This document shows positions 44,661 through 52,478 of a stretch of DNA of 64,000 nucleotides, in pieces (position 1 is the first letter of the stretch; each line of letters opens with the position of its first letter). Position numbers and translations under genes: made by a program. The notes under the pieces were generated by a model. It had not been told where the DNA came from. It saw only the letters and a list, made by a program, of their open reading frames with translations, and searched no databases. The stretch is taken from contig DATFGT010000013.1 of NCBI GenBank assembly GCA_035249175.1, forward strand, positions 11,180 through 75,179, written 5' to 3'. Origin of the DNA: 66-474 sp035249175 (GTDB taxonomy: Bacteria; Pseudomonadota; Gammaproteobacteria; Xanthomonadales; Rhodanobacteraceae).

Positions 44661-44976
44661 ACGGATCGAAGCGCTGCGCGCGCAACTCGGCGGCCCGCGC
44701 GACGGCGCGCTGTTGCGTTACTCGCTGGGCGCGGCATTGCTCGAAGCCGGTGATCCGACCGAAGCAATCGTGCACCTGCGCGACGCGCTCGAGTCCGATG
44801 TGAACTATTCCGCTGCTTGGAAACTGCTGGGCAGGGCCTGTTTGCACGCGGGTGATGCACAAGCCGCCGCCGATGCGTGGCGCCGCGGGATCGCGGCAGC
44901 GGAAGCCCGCGGCGACATGCAGGCCGCGAAGGAAATGCGGGTGTTCCTGAAGCGGCTCGATCGCGAAGCCGGCTGA
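44644..44976 (+). CDS. Small TPR-repeat protein
   Basis: A 110-residue soluble protein with about two tetratricopeptide repeats, visible in LRYSLGAALLEAGDPTEAIVHLRDAL and YSAAWKLLGRACLHAGDAQAAADAWRRGI (shown in part). No enzyme motif. Overlap with the ArnT-like gene suggests co-expression, perhaps as a scaffold. Homologous short TPR proteins are common in xanthomonads; the function is unknown. Confidence 0.8.
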   Translation: MPRSTERIEALRAQLGGPRDGALLRYSLGAALLEAGDPTEAIVHLRDALESDVNYSAAWKLLGRACLHAGDAQAAADAWRRGIAAAEARGDMQAAKEMRVFLKRLDREAG

Positions 44977-45000
44977 AGATGCGCGGGGCTGGAACTCCGA

Positions 45001-48000
45001 TCAATCCGGTGCGAACAACGCGTCCAGATCGGCCTCGTCGAACTTCAGCTTGTCGCGGGTGCCGCCGCCTTCCAGCACCGCCTGTGCCAGTTCGGCCTTG
45101 CGCGCCTTCAGGTCCTCGATGCGTTCCTCGACCGTGTCGGCGCAGATCAGTCGATACACGAACACCGGTTTGTCCTGCCCGATCCGGTGTGCGCGGTCGG
45201 CGGCCTGGGTTTCAGCGGCGGGATTCCACCACGGGTCGTAGTGGATCACGGTATCGGCCGCGGTGAGGTTCAAGCCCACGCCGCCCGCCTTCAGCGACAG
45301 CAGGAACAATGGCACCTCGCCATCCTGGAACTTGCGCACGGGCTCGGCGCGATCGCGGGTGTCGCCCGTCAGCGTGACGTAGTGCAAGTGCCGGCGGTTC
45401 AACTCGCGCGCGATCAGCGCCAGCATTTCGGTGAATTGCGAAAACAGCAGCACACGCCGACCTTCGCTCAGGAGGTCGGGCAGCATGTCCATCAGCAGTT
45501 CCAGCTTGGCCGACTCGCGCACGCTGCGCGCGGATTCGAGCTTGACCAGGCGTGGATCGCAACAGGTCTGGCGCAGTTTAAGCAGCGCGTCCAGCACGAT
45601 GATGCCGCTGTGCTCAAGACCGCGCTGGCGCACCACTTCGCGCACTTCCTCGCCCAGTGACACGCGCAGCGAGTCGTACAGTTCGCGCTGCTTACCCGAC
45701 AGCACCACGCGACGCGCGATCTCGGTCTTTGCCGGCAGCTCCTTCACGACTTGCACCTTGGTGCGGCGCAGGATGAACGGCGCGATCCGGTGGTTGAGGC
45801 GCGCCTGGCAGTCGGCGTCGGCTTGGCGCTCGATCGGAATGCGGTAGTGGCGGCGGAACGAACCTTCGTCGCCGAGCAGTCCCGGCACCGCCAGATCAAC
45901 CTGCGACCACAACTCACCCAAGTGGTTTTCCAGCGGCGTGCCGGTCATGCACACGCGACGCTTTGCGCCGATCGACAGCAACGCGCGACGGGCCTGCGTG
46001 CGCGGATTCTTCACCTGCTGCGCCTCGTCCAGCACCACCAGCGCGAATGGCTGTTCGCGCAGCACGGAAAGATCGCGCGGCAGCAGCGCGTAACTGGTCA
46101 GGATGATGTCGTGGCCGGCGAGGCGATCGAAACTCTTGACACGCTCGGGTCCGTGCAATGTCAGCACTTTCAGTGACGGCGCGAAGCGCGCGGTTTCCGC
46201 CTGCCAATTCGGGATCAGGCTGGTGGGCGCAACGATCAACGCGGGCTGCGTGAGGGCCGAGTTCTGCTTCAGTGCCAGGATGTGCGCGAGCAACTGCACG
46301 GTCTTGCCGAGGCCCATGTCGTCGGCCAGCACACCACCGAGGCCGGCATCGGCCAGCGCGTTCAACCAGCGCAGCCCTTCGCGCTGGTACGGGCGCAATT
46401 CGCCAACCAGACCCTCGGGGACCGCATCGGAGGCGTGCGCGGCGGCTTCGCGCAGACGCGTGGTGAAGCCGGTCAGGTCCTTCGGCGCGTCCAGCTTGCC
46501 GTTCCTGGGCAACGCGTTTTCGAATTCTTCCAGGCGCCCCGCCTGCACACGGGGCAACCGCAATTTGTCGCGCGGATGCGCAAGATATTCGGCCAGCGGC
46601 GCCAGCAGCTTGCGCAGGGTCGCCAGCGGCACCGCGACGCGGCGGCGGTCGTCCACCGGCGCGTACCACACCGCGTCTTTCGTTTCGTTTTCGGGCGCGG
46701 TCAGCGACAGCGTGTGTTCGGACAACGCGCGCACCACGGTGGGCAGCAGGTTCACACGCTTGCCTTCGACCTCGATGCCCATCTCGAACTCGAAGGCTTC
46801 GCCACCATCGTCGACGTGCGCCACGCCGTACCAGCGGGGCGGGCCTTCCAGCACCTCGAACGGAAAACTGGACGCGTACTCCACTGCGAAATCATCGTGC
46901 TCCAGCTTTTCGCGCAGGCCCAGCCAGCGCGCGGGTGTATTCACCTCCAACGCACCGGCATAGCCTTTGCCGGGGAACACCCAGGCGTCTTCGGGCAAGG
47001 CGTCGGCCATGTCCCACGGCAGCCCTTCGCAATCGACCGCGGGCGCGAGGCCAAACGTTTCCAGTCGTTCCATCCGCGCCAGTTCTTCCGCGCGCCTGCG
47101 AACGATCTCCACCAGCCTGCCATTGCGCACACGCCGTACGATGGCCTCGCCGCCGCGTCCGGGCAGGCGTTCGCCGCCGTAGTCGAACGCGAGCCGTGCA
47201 TACGCGAGCGGCGGCGTGCCTGCGCCGATGCGCGCGTGACGGGTCAGCGCCTGGAAAATCATCACCGGCTTGGGCGCGAGATCCGCGCGCTGCACGGCGT
47301 CGAATGCCTGCGGCGCGGGAATACGCGCGGCCCACGGCGAAGCCGACACCCGCTCGGCCAGCCTTTCGGCATGCTCCGGCGCCAGCGGCGGAGCTTCGAT
47401 CAGCGCCACCTCCGCAGCCTCGGCATCCAGCGGGCCAAGTTCGGCGCGTTCCGGATCGAGGTACCACAAGCCGCCGACACGGATCAGGCGCTGGTGCGCC
47501 GGCAGCTTCGGCAGCAGGCGTTGGCGCCCATCGCGCTCGAGTTGCCAATTCCATTCCAGCGGACGTGGCTTGCCGAGCGACAGGCGCAGGCCGGCAACGC
47601 CGCCCAACAGGCTCGGCGAATCGGCCAGGATTTCCCGTAGCAATGCATCCCCGAACGCTCCCGCCAAGTGAGCGTAGGTGCGCCCCTTGCGCTGGGTTTG
47701 CGGCAGGCCCAGCACGCTGGCCGCGAGGCGAGTTTCGGCTTCGGACAGGCCGGCGTTCAGCAGCTGCCTCGAATCCAGCGGCACCGCGCGGCCGAGCCGC
47801 CCCTTCGCCACGATCTCCAGCAGCACGGGCGCAATCTCGACGCGCGATACCGGCGGTTCGTCCTGAAGCAGTTCCAGCAGGAAGCCGAGCGTGGACGCGT
47901 TGCCGGTGTCGGCGTCACCACCCGCCGCCGCGAGCAGGCGCGTCCACTCGGTCGGCAACGACGTCGCCGCCACTGGTTTCCCCACGGTGCGTCCGACCGG

Positions 48001-48030
48001 TGCTTCGCCCTGATTGCTGCGGTGTTGCAT
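45001..48030 (-). CDS. SNF2-family DEAD/DEAH-box helicase
   Basis: A 1009-residue DNA translocase of the Snf2/HepA group. The N-terminal 500 residues are poorly conserved. The ATPase core has motif I DDMGLGKTVQLLAHIL (near residue 575), motif II DEAQQ, and motif III TGTPLENHLGELWSQ. The second lobe has LLFSQFTEML and SLKAGGVGLNLTAADTVIHYD with the Arg-finger motif QAADRAHRIGQ. Such proteins remodel protein-DNA complexes or recycle RNA polymerase. The true role here is unknown. It converges with the TPR gene. Confidence 0.92.
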   Translation of the reverse strand: MQHRSNQGEAPVGRTVGKPVAATSLPTEWTRLLAAAGGDADTGNASTLGFLLELLQDEPPVSRVEIAPVLLEIVAKGRLGRAVPLDSRQLLNAGLSEAETRLAASVLGLPQTQRKGRTYAHLAGAFGDALLREILADSPSLLGGVAGLRLSLGKPRPLEWNWQLERDGRQRLLPKLPAHQRLIRVGGLWYLDPERAELGPLDAEAAEVALIEAPPLAPEHAERLAERVSASPWAARIPAPQAFDAVQRADLAPKPVMIFQALTRHARIGAGTPPLAYARLAFDYGGERLPGRGGEAIVRRVRNGRLVEIVRRRAEELARMERLETFGLAPAVDCEGLPWDMADALPEDAWVFPGKGYAGALEVNTPARWLGLREKLEHDDFAVEYASSFPFEVLEGPPRWYGVAHVDDGGEAFEFEMGIEVEGKRVNLLPTVVRALSEHTLSLTAPENETKDAVWYAPVDDRRRVAVPLATLRKLLAPLAEYLAHPRDKLRLPRVQAGRLEEFENALPRNGKLDAPKDLTGFTTRLREAAAHASDAVPEGLVGELRPYQREGLRWLNALADAGLGGVLADDMGLGKTVQLLAHILALKQNSALTQPALIVAPTSLIPNWQAETARFAPSLKVLTLHGPERVKSFDRLAGHDIILTSYALLPRDLSVLREQPFALVVLDEAQQVKNPRTQARRALLSIGAKRRVCMTGTPLENHLGELWSQVDLAVPGLLGDEGSFRRHYRIPIERQADADCQARLNHRIAPFILRRTKVQVVKELPAKTEIARRVVLSGKQRELYDSLRVSLGEEVREVVRQRGLEHSGIIVLDALLKLRQTCCDPRLVKLESARSVRESAKLELLMDMLPDLLSEGRRVLLFSQFTEMLALIARELNRRHLHYVTLTGDTRDRAEPVRKFQDGEVPLFLLSLKAGGVGLNLTAADTVIHYDPWWNPAAETQAADRAHRIGQDKPVFVYRLICADTVEERIEDLKARKAELAQAVLEGGGTRDKLKFDEADLDALFAPD

Positions 48031-48076
48031 GCCCCGAGAGTTCCGCTACCGAAAAGGCTCAAGCATACAGGTACTT

Positions 48077-48194
48077 TTGCGATCATCCATGATCGCTGCC
48101 TCGCCCAACCAACGAGATCGCGGCGGCGCATCCGCCCAATGGGCACCAGAGCGGCCTTCCGTGGCCTGACTTCTCACAACAGCGGCTTCGAAGG
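48077..48194 (+). repeat. Family A paired-hairpin intergenic repeat, copy 5 (forward)
   Basis: The outer hairpin GCGATCA-tcca-TGATCGC is at 48080-48097 and perfect. The inner hairpin GGCC-ttccgt-GGCC is at 48153-48166, followed by TGACTTCTCACAACAGCGGC. It is one of the best-preserved copies and lies between gpsA and the SNF2 gene. Confidence 0.88.
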
Positions 48195-48216
48195 GGACGC
48201 CGTCATCGCCGGGAAT

Positions 48217-49233
48217 TCAGTGGAACAGGCTTTCGGGATACTCGGGCTTGCGCTCGCGCGCCAGCAGCGATTGCAGTGCGTCGGTGGGCGTCATGTCGCC
48301 GCGTAGCACAGCCTGTACGCGTTGCGAGATCGGCAGATCCAGATCGTGCCGTTGCGCAAGCCGCATGACTTCGTCGGCGGTGACGGCGCCTTCGACGACC
48401 TGCCCGATATCGGCCAGCGCCTGCTTGAGCGGCACGCCGCGGCCCAGCGCAACCCCAAAGCGGTGGTTGCGGGAAAGGTCGCCCGTGCAGGTCAGCACCA
48501 AGTCGCCCAATCCCGCGAGCCCCATCAGCGTCTGGGCTTGGGCACCCAGGGCGGCGCCCAGCCGCAGCATCTCGTTCATCCCGCGGGTGATCAGGCCGGC
48601 GCGGGCGTTCAGGCCAAGCTGCATGCCGTCGGCGACGCCTGTCGCCACCGCCAGCACGTTCTTCATCGCCCCGCCGAGTTCCGCGCCCAGCATGTCGTTG
48701 CCGGTGTAGGCGCGGAAGGTATTGCCGTGCAGCATCTCGGCCACACGGTGCGCGAACGCATCATCGCCGGAGTGCACGGTGACGGCGGTGGGCATGCCGG
48801 CCGCGACTTCGCGCGCAAACGACGGCCCGGTGACCACCGCGGCCGGCGTGTCCGGCAAGCGTTCGGCCACCAGTTCGTGCAAGAAGCGTCCGGCGCCCGG
48901 CTCGAAACCCTTGGTCGCCCACGCGTAGCCCGTGCCGGCTGGCAGCAAAGGCGCGGCATCGATCAGCACCTGCCGGAAAGCGTGGCTCGGCACCGCGACC
49001 AGCACGGCGTCGACGCCACGCAGCGCCTCGGCGAGGTCGGGCACGCATGCCAACTCGGCCGGCAATTCGAGATCCGGCAAATACTGCTGGTTGCGATGGC
49101 TGGTGGCGATGCGCGCCAAGGCTTCGGCATCTCGGCCCCAAAGGCGGGTCGCGATGCCATTGCCACACAACAGCGCCGCCAGCGCGGTGCCCCACGAGCC
49201 GGCGCCGAGAACGGCAACCGTCGCGCGAGACAT
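48217..49233 (-). CDS. gpsA: Glycerol-3-phosphate dehydrogenase [NAD(P)+]
   Basis: Reduces dihydroxyacetone phosphate to sn-glycerol 3-phosphate, the backbone of phospholipids. The 338 residues are family length. The nucleotide site is VLGAGSWGTALAALL, followed by VAVPSHAFR, ATKGFEPG, TGPSFAREVAAGMPTAV, the catalytic Lys in GGAMKNVLAVA, and LAGLGDLVLTCTGDLSRNHRFG. It starts 4 bases after secB, so the two are one operon, as in many proteobacteria. Confidence 0.97.
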   Translation of the reverse strand: MSRATVAVLGAGSWGTALAALLCGNGIATRLWGRDAEALARIATSHRNQQYLPDLELPAELACVPDLAEALRGVDAVLVAVPSHAFRQVLIDAAPLLPAGTGYAWATKGFEPGAGRFLHELVAERLPDTPAAVVTGPSFAREVAAGMPTAVTVHSGDDAFAHRVAEMLHGNTFRAYTGNDMLGAELGGAMKNVLAVATGVADGMQLGLNARAGLITRGMNEMLRLGAALGAQAQTLMGLAGLGDLVLTCTGDLSRNHRFGVALGRGVPLKQALADIGQVVEGAVTADEVMRLAQRHDLDLPISQRVQAVLRGDMTPTDALQSLLARERKPEYPESLFH

Positions 49234-49237
49234 GACG

Positions 49238-49741
49238 TCAGGCGTTCAAAGCAGGCTTGGTGTCGCCGCCGCCGATCTGCCCCTGCTGCTGGCGTTGCTG
49301 TTCGGCGTACAAGGCATCGAAATTGATCGGTTGCAGCAGCAGTGGCGGGAAGCCACCGTTCAAGACCAGCTCGGAAATGGCCTGCCGCGCGAACGGGAAC
49401 AGCACGTTCGGACAATACGTGGCCAGCACCACCGACAGGTTCTGCGGGTCGAAGCCCACGAACGAGAACACGCCGGCCTGATGCACTTCGGCCAGGTACG
49501 CGGTGCGCTCGTTCAGGGTGCAGGTGACCGTGAGGGTGAGCACCACCTCATAATTGTCGCCTTCCAGCGGGGTCGCCTTGTGGCTCAGGTTCAACTGGAC
49601 CTGCGGCTGGCCCTCTTCCTGGAACACCTTGGGCGCATTCGGAACCTCGAACGAGACGTCGCGCGCGTAGATCTTCTGCAGCGCCATCTGCATCTGGGGG
49701 GCGGCTTGGCCGTTGCTTGCGGCCGGGGTCTCTTCTGCCAT
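49238..49741 (-). CDS. secB: Protein-export chaperone SecB
   Basis: Tetrameric cytoplasmic chaperone that keeps precursors unfolded and delivers them to SecA. The 167 residues are family length. Recognisable parts are QKIYARDVSFEVPNAP, LNLSHKATPLEGDNYEVVL, and FPFARQAISELVLNGGFPPLLLQPINFDALY. The tail is Gln/Gly-rich. It is first in an operon with gpsA and divergent from rpmB. Confidence 0.97.
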   Translation of the reverse strand: MAEETPAASNGQAAPQMQMALQKIYARDVSFEVPNAPKVFQEEGQPQVQLNLSHKATPLEGDNYEVVLTLTVTCTLNERTAYLAEVHQAGVFSFVGFDPQNLSVVLATYCPNVLFPFARQAISELVLNGGFPPLLLQPINFDALYAEQQRQQQGQIGGGDTKPALNA

Positions 49742-49989
49742 GTTCTTGCAAGCTCCGCTGGGAAAGGGTCAAAGATTGCGAATTGTCCCACACCATCCGG
49801 TTTCATGCACGTTCCGGATTGCTCCGTGGCTTGCCGCCTGCTACATTAAGCGGCTGACTTCAAGCCGGCCCGGCCATCCGGGCATTCCGCGACGCGACGC
49901 GGGATCGACGCGGCAAATTCCGGTGCATCGCGTGAATCGAGCCGGGCCGAACTTCCGCGGGCCACGCGGATCACCATGAGGAGAATGCC

Positions 49990-50226
49990 ATGGCACGCGT
50001 ATGCCAGGTCACCGGTAAAGCTGCGAGCACCGGCAACAATGTCTCGCACGCCAACAACAAGACCCGCCGCCGCTGGCTGCCCAACCTGCACGAACGCCGG
50101 TTCTGGGTCGCAAGCGAGAACCGCTGGGTGAAACTGCGCGTGTCCGGCAAGGCCCTGCGCACCATCGACAAGAACGGCATCGACGCCGTGCTCGCGGATC
50201 TGCGCGCACGCGGCGAGCGCGTGTAA
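49990..50226 (+). CDS. rpmB: 50S ribosomal protein L28
   Basis: A 78-residue protein of the large ribosomal subunit. Typical parts are ARVCQVTGKAASTGNNVSHA, NKTRRRWLPNLHERRFW and LRVSGKALRTIDKNGID. GAGGAGA lies before the ATG. It is followed by rpmG 12 bases on, the usual pair. Confidence 0.98.
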   Translation: MARVCQVTGKAASTGNNVSHANNKTRRRWLPNLHERRFWVASENRWVKLRVSGKALRTIDKNGIDAVLADLRARGERV

Positions 50227-50238
50227 GAGGACTCTCCC

Positions 50239-50403
50239 ATGGCAAGCAAACGCGACAAGATCCGCCTGATTTCCTCGGCCGGCACCGGCCACTTCTACAC
50301 CACCGAGAAGAACAAGAAGAACACCCCGGACAAGATGGAGGTCAAGAAATACGACCCCGTCGTCCGCAAGCACGTGATCTACAAGGAAGGCAAGATCAAG
50401 TGA
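50239..50403 (+). CDS. rpmG: 50S ribosomal protein L33
   Basis: A short gene of 54 codons plus stop. The protein begins MASKRDKIRLISSAGTGHFY and continues TTEKNKKNTPDKMEVKKYDP to KEGKIK. It lacks the Cys pairs of the zinc-binding L33 type, so it is the Cys-free form. AGAGGA precedes the ATG. Cotranscribed with rpmB. Confidence 0.97.
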   Translation: MASKRDKIRLISSAGTGHFYTTEKNKKNTPDKMEVKKYDPVVRKHVIYKEGKIK

Positions 50404-50442
50404 CGCATCGGCGCGCGCGCTGTGCGCGCCTTGGCCGATGCG
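50404..50442. repeat. Nested inverted repeat straight after rpmG
   Basis: CGCATCGGC (50404-50412) pairs with GCCGATGCG (50434-50442), with GCGCGC pairs nested inside. A family-B-like unit, GACATCCCGG...CCCGGGATCCAG, follows up to about 50483. It forms the 3' flank of the ribosomal transcript. Confidence 0.6.
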
Positions 50443-50490
50443 ACATCCCGGAGCCGCGCACAGCGCGGAACCCGGGATCCAGTCAGAAAA

Positions 50491-50521
50491 AGGAAAACCC
50501 GCCGCAAGGCGGGTTTTCCTT
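50491..50521 (+). terminator. Intrinsic terminator of rpmB-rpmG
   Basis: AGGAAAACCCGCC / GGCGGGTTTTCCT with a GCAA loop and T-rich 3' end. The stem is perfect over 13 base pairs. Confidence 0.88.
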
Positions 50522-50600
50522 TGGTAGGGCGGGTGCCAACCCGCCGTCGTTCAACGACACGGCGGGATTCGCTTCGCTACTCCCGCCCTACTGCCCTACG
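50522..50600. repeat. GTAGGGCGGG-type palindromic repeat
   Basis: GGTAGGGCGGGTGCCAACCCGCC, then CGGCGGGATTCG, and finally CCCGCCCTAC, so the ends are inverted (TAGGGCGGG / CCCGCCCTA). It has the look of a dispersed repeat and fills the gap between the rpmG terminator and the PEP-CTERM gene. Confidence 0.6.
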
Positions 50601-50621
50601 TCGCTGTGCAGCCCGCCGAGG

Positions 50622-51290
50622 TCAACCGCGCGCGCGCGCCAAGCCGCGAAATCCGATCAGCAGACCCAGTCCGAGAACGAACAGGAATACCTGGTCAGGC
50701 TCCGGTACCGGGGTAGGCGTACCCACATCGGCAATACCAACATTGAAGCCGTACCAGTTCTCGAAGGTGGGATTGGTCCACTCGATGCTCGAATACGTTC
50801 CGATCAACTGTATGGTGCCGTTCCCTTCGCGACCGCTTACGGTATTGCCGGAGACCGTGATGGCGGAACCGCCATACTCTGCGTTCGGACCTCCGGCAAC
50901 CATGACCGGGGTGACTCCGACAAAGTCGAAGGATGCCTGGATGCCGGACTGACCGAGGCTCCAGATGGAGAACACCGGATCGACGATCGGGAGCGAGAAC
51001 GTCAACGTGTTCAAGGCAGTGGTGCCACCGAACAACTGCATGATGCCGTTGGACTGGGCGGGACCATTGTCCACGGCCACCCCGTCCGCGAATGTACTCG
51101 ACGGGGCCCATGACGGGTAGTTCGCGATACCGGCGTGGGCGTTGCTGGTGGCAAACGCCACCGCTACGGTGGTGCTGCCGGCGGTGAGGGACCCGGAAGA
51201 AGCCGATGTCCATGTGTTCCAGTGGATCGGCACGGCAAATGCGTTGGCCGAGAAAAGCAAGGTGAGTGCCAGAAAACCAAGTACGCGCAT
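50622..51290 (-). CDS. PEP-CTERM sorting-domain protein
   Basis: An exported protein of 222 residues. The signal peptide covers about the first 18 residues, MRVLGFLALTLLFSANAFA, with cleavage after AFA. The middle is rich in Ser/Thr/Gly, with many small residues. The C-terminal tripartite sorting signal is PVPEPDQVF, a hydrophobic helix LFVLGLGLLIGF, and a basic end RGLARARG. Such tails are cut by an exosortase (EpsH/XrtA) and the product goes to the cell surface or matrix. No exosortase is seen in the window. The start is fixed by GGAGGAA six bases upstream. A sigma-54-type promoter precedes it. Confidence 0.88.
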   Translation of the reverse strand: MRVLGFLALTLLFSANAFAVPIHWNTWTSASSGSLTAGSTTVAVAFATSNAHAGIANYPSWAPSSTFADGVAVDNGPAQSNGIMQLFGGTTALNTLTFSLPIVDPVFSIWSLGQSGIQASFDFVGVTPVMVAGGPNAEYGGSAITVSGNTVSGREGNGTIQLIGTYSSIEWTNPTFENWYGFNVGIADVGTPTPVPEPDQVFLFVLGLGLLIGFRGLARARG

Positions 51291-51327
51291 CTCAGGTTCC
51301 TCCATGCGGTTAGCCTTCTGTGGCACC

Positions 51328-51342
51328 GCAATTTTTATGCCA
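51328..51342 (-). promoter_or_regulatory. Sigma-54 (-24/-12) promoter of the PEP-CTERM gene
   Basis: Read on the minus strand: TGGCATAAAAATTGC. GG and GC are ten bases apart, exactly as in the RpoN consensus TGGCAC-N5-TTGC; nine of the ten most conserved positions match. The predicted transcript start is about 51316, giving a leader of about 26 bases with the ribosome site GGAGGAA. PEP-CTERM genes of other bacteria are known to depend on RpoN and the PrsK/PrsR pair. Confidence 0.75.
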
Positions 51343-51749
51343 CAAAATAATCTTCCATGTATCAATACGATGCGTTTCCATGACCAAAAAACGATCTATG
51401 AATTGTCAGGGATTCCGGCACACAAAAATCCAACAGCGCTCCCCTTCCTCGAAAAATCCACCACCGTATCAACCGTTTACGGCGAAGAACAGGTACAGTC
51501 CCGACTGTAAGATATTCGGACGCACTGCAGCGGCTGCATGAACCCCTGTCTTGCAGACAGTTCGGTTGGACCCGAACACAGCGGGATTTGCGCAAAGTCG
51601 CTCCGGATCCCGAATCGCCCAAAAGCGAACCATGGCCTGCCGACGCGTCGGGCTGCAGCCCGATCATCGAAAGACGCTGGCGGACTTCGTTTCGAGGTTA
51701 GGGAGAAACCTCAACCACAGAAACTGCCCCCGGCGGGTTTTCTTCGCAG
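51343..51749. other. AT-richer non-coding stretch upstream of the PEP-CTERM gene
   Basis: About 400 bases of lower GC than the surroundings, especially 51340-51480, with no gene I can support. It is the natural place for enhancer sites of the RpoN activator; no repeated operator is certain. A hairpin GAGGTT/AACCTC near 51697-51715 lies after the leftward ABC genes, without a T run. Confidence 0.45.
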
Positions 51750-52478
51750 TCACACTCCGCATGCCTCAGCCATCGCCCTTTCCAGCGAACGCTCCGGCTG
51801 CTCACGCATCGCGGTCAGTTCTGCACCATCCCACGATCGCTGCACGCGACCGTCCATCAGCAGCACCACACGGCTCGCGTGCCGTTCGGCGATGTCGAGC
51901 GAATGCGTGGCGAGCAGCACGCTGGTGTCGCCCCGCGCAACCATCGCGGCGAGGTGCGTCTTGAAGGCCAGCGCGCCGCGGGGATCGAGTCCGTTGAAAG
52001 GTTCGTCGAGCAGCAACAAGGGCGGCTCGCCGATCAGGCCCAGCATGATCCCGAGCTTCTGCCGCATGCCCAGCGAATAGCTCTCGACGCGCCGATCCAG
52101 CACCGACGCCAGCGACAGGGTTTCGCCGAGCGTCAGGGTCGAGGGCGGGATGCCCGGCAATCCACGTGCGCCCGCAAACAGTGCCAAGCATTCGCGACCC
52201 GTCAGCAACGCCGGTAGCGTCGGCGGATCGATGGCAAGCCCGATTGCCTGCTTCGCCGCTCGGGGTGATTTCCCCAAATCGTATCCGCCAATGTCGACGG
52301 CGCCGCTGCACAAGGGTGCGACACCGGCGATGGCGTGCAACAAAGTGGTCTTGCCGGCGCCGTTGGGACCAATCAGCGCGACGAATTCGCCGCGCGCGAT
52401 TTCCAGATCGATGCCGTCCAGGACCCGTGTGTCCCCGCATACAACGCGCAAACGGGAAGCGCAGAGCAAGGTCGTCAT
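51750..52478 (-). CDS. ABC transporter ATP-binding protein
   Basis: A 242-residue ATPase of an ABC-2 type exporter. It has Walker A LIGPNGAGKTTLL, the ABC signature YSLGMRQKLGI, Walker B LLLLDEPFNGLDP and the switch His in LLATHSLD. Its start overlaps the stop of the permease gene upstream by 4 bases. Substrate unknown; similar two-gene exporters move peptides, lipids or antibiotics. Confidence 0.92.
   Translation of the reverse strand: MTTLLCASRLRVVCGDTRVLDGIDLEIARGEFVALIGPNGAGKTTLLHAIAGVAPLCSGAVDIGGYDLGKSPRAAKQAIGLAIDPPTLPALLTGRECLALFAGARGLPGIPPSTLTLGETLSLASVLDRRVESYSLGMRQKLGIMLGLIGEPPLLLLDEPFNGLDPRGALAFKTHLAAMVARGDTSVLLATHSLDIAERHASRVVLLMDGRVQRSWDGAELTAMREQPERSLERAMAEACGV

Noticed and set aside
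49742..49989. Riboswitch or autoregulatory leader before rpmB
   Set aside because: The region has GC-rich inverted pairs but no structure I can match to a known leader.
51321..51340. Sigma-54-like TGGCAC...ATGC on the plus strand in the same place
   Set aside because: GG and GC are 15 bases apart, not 10, so it does not fit; only the minus-strand reading fits.
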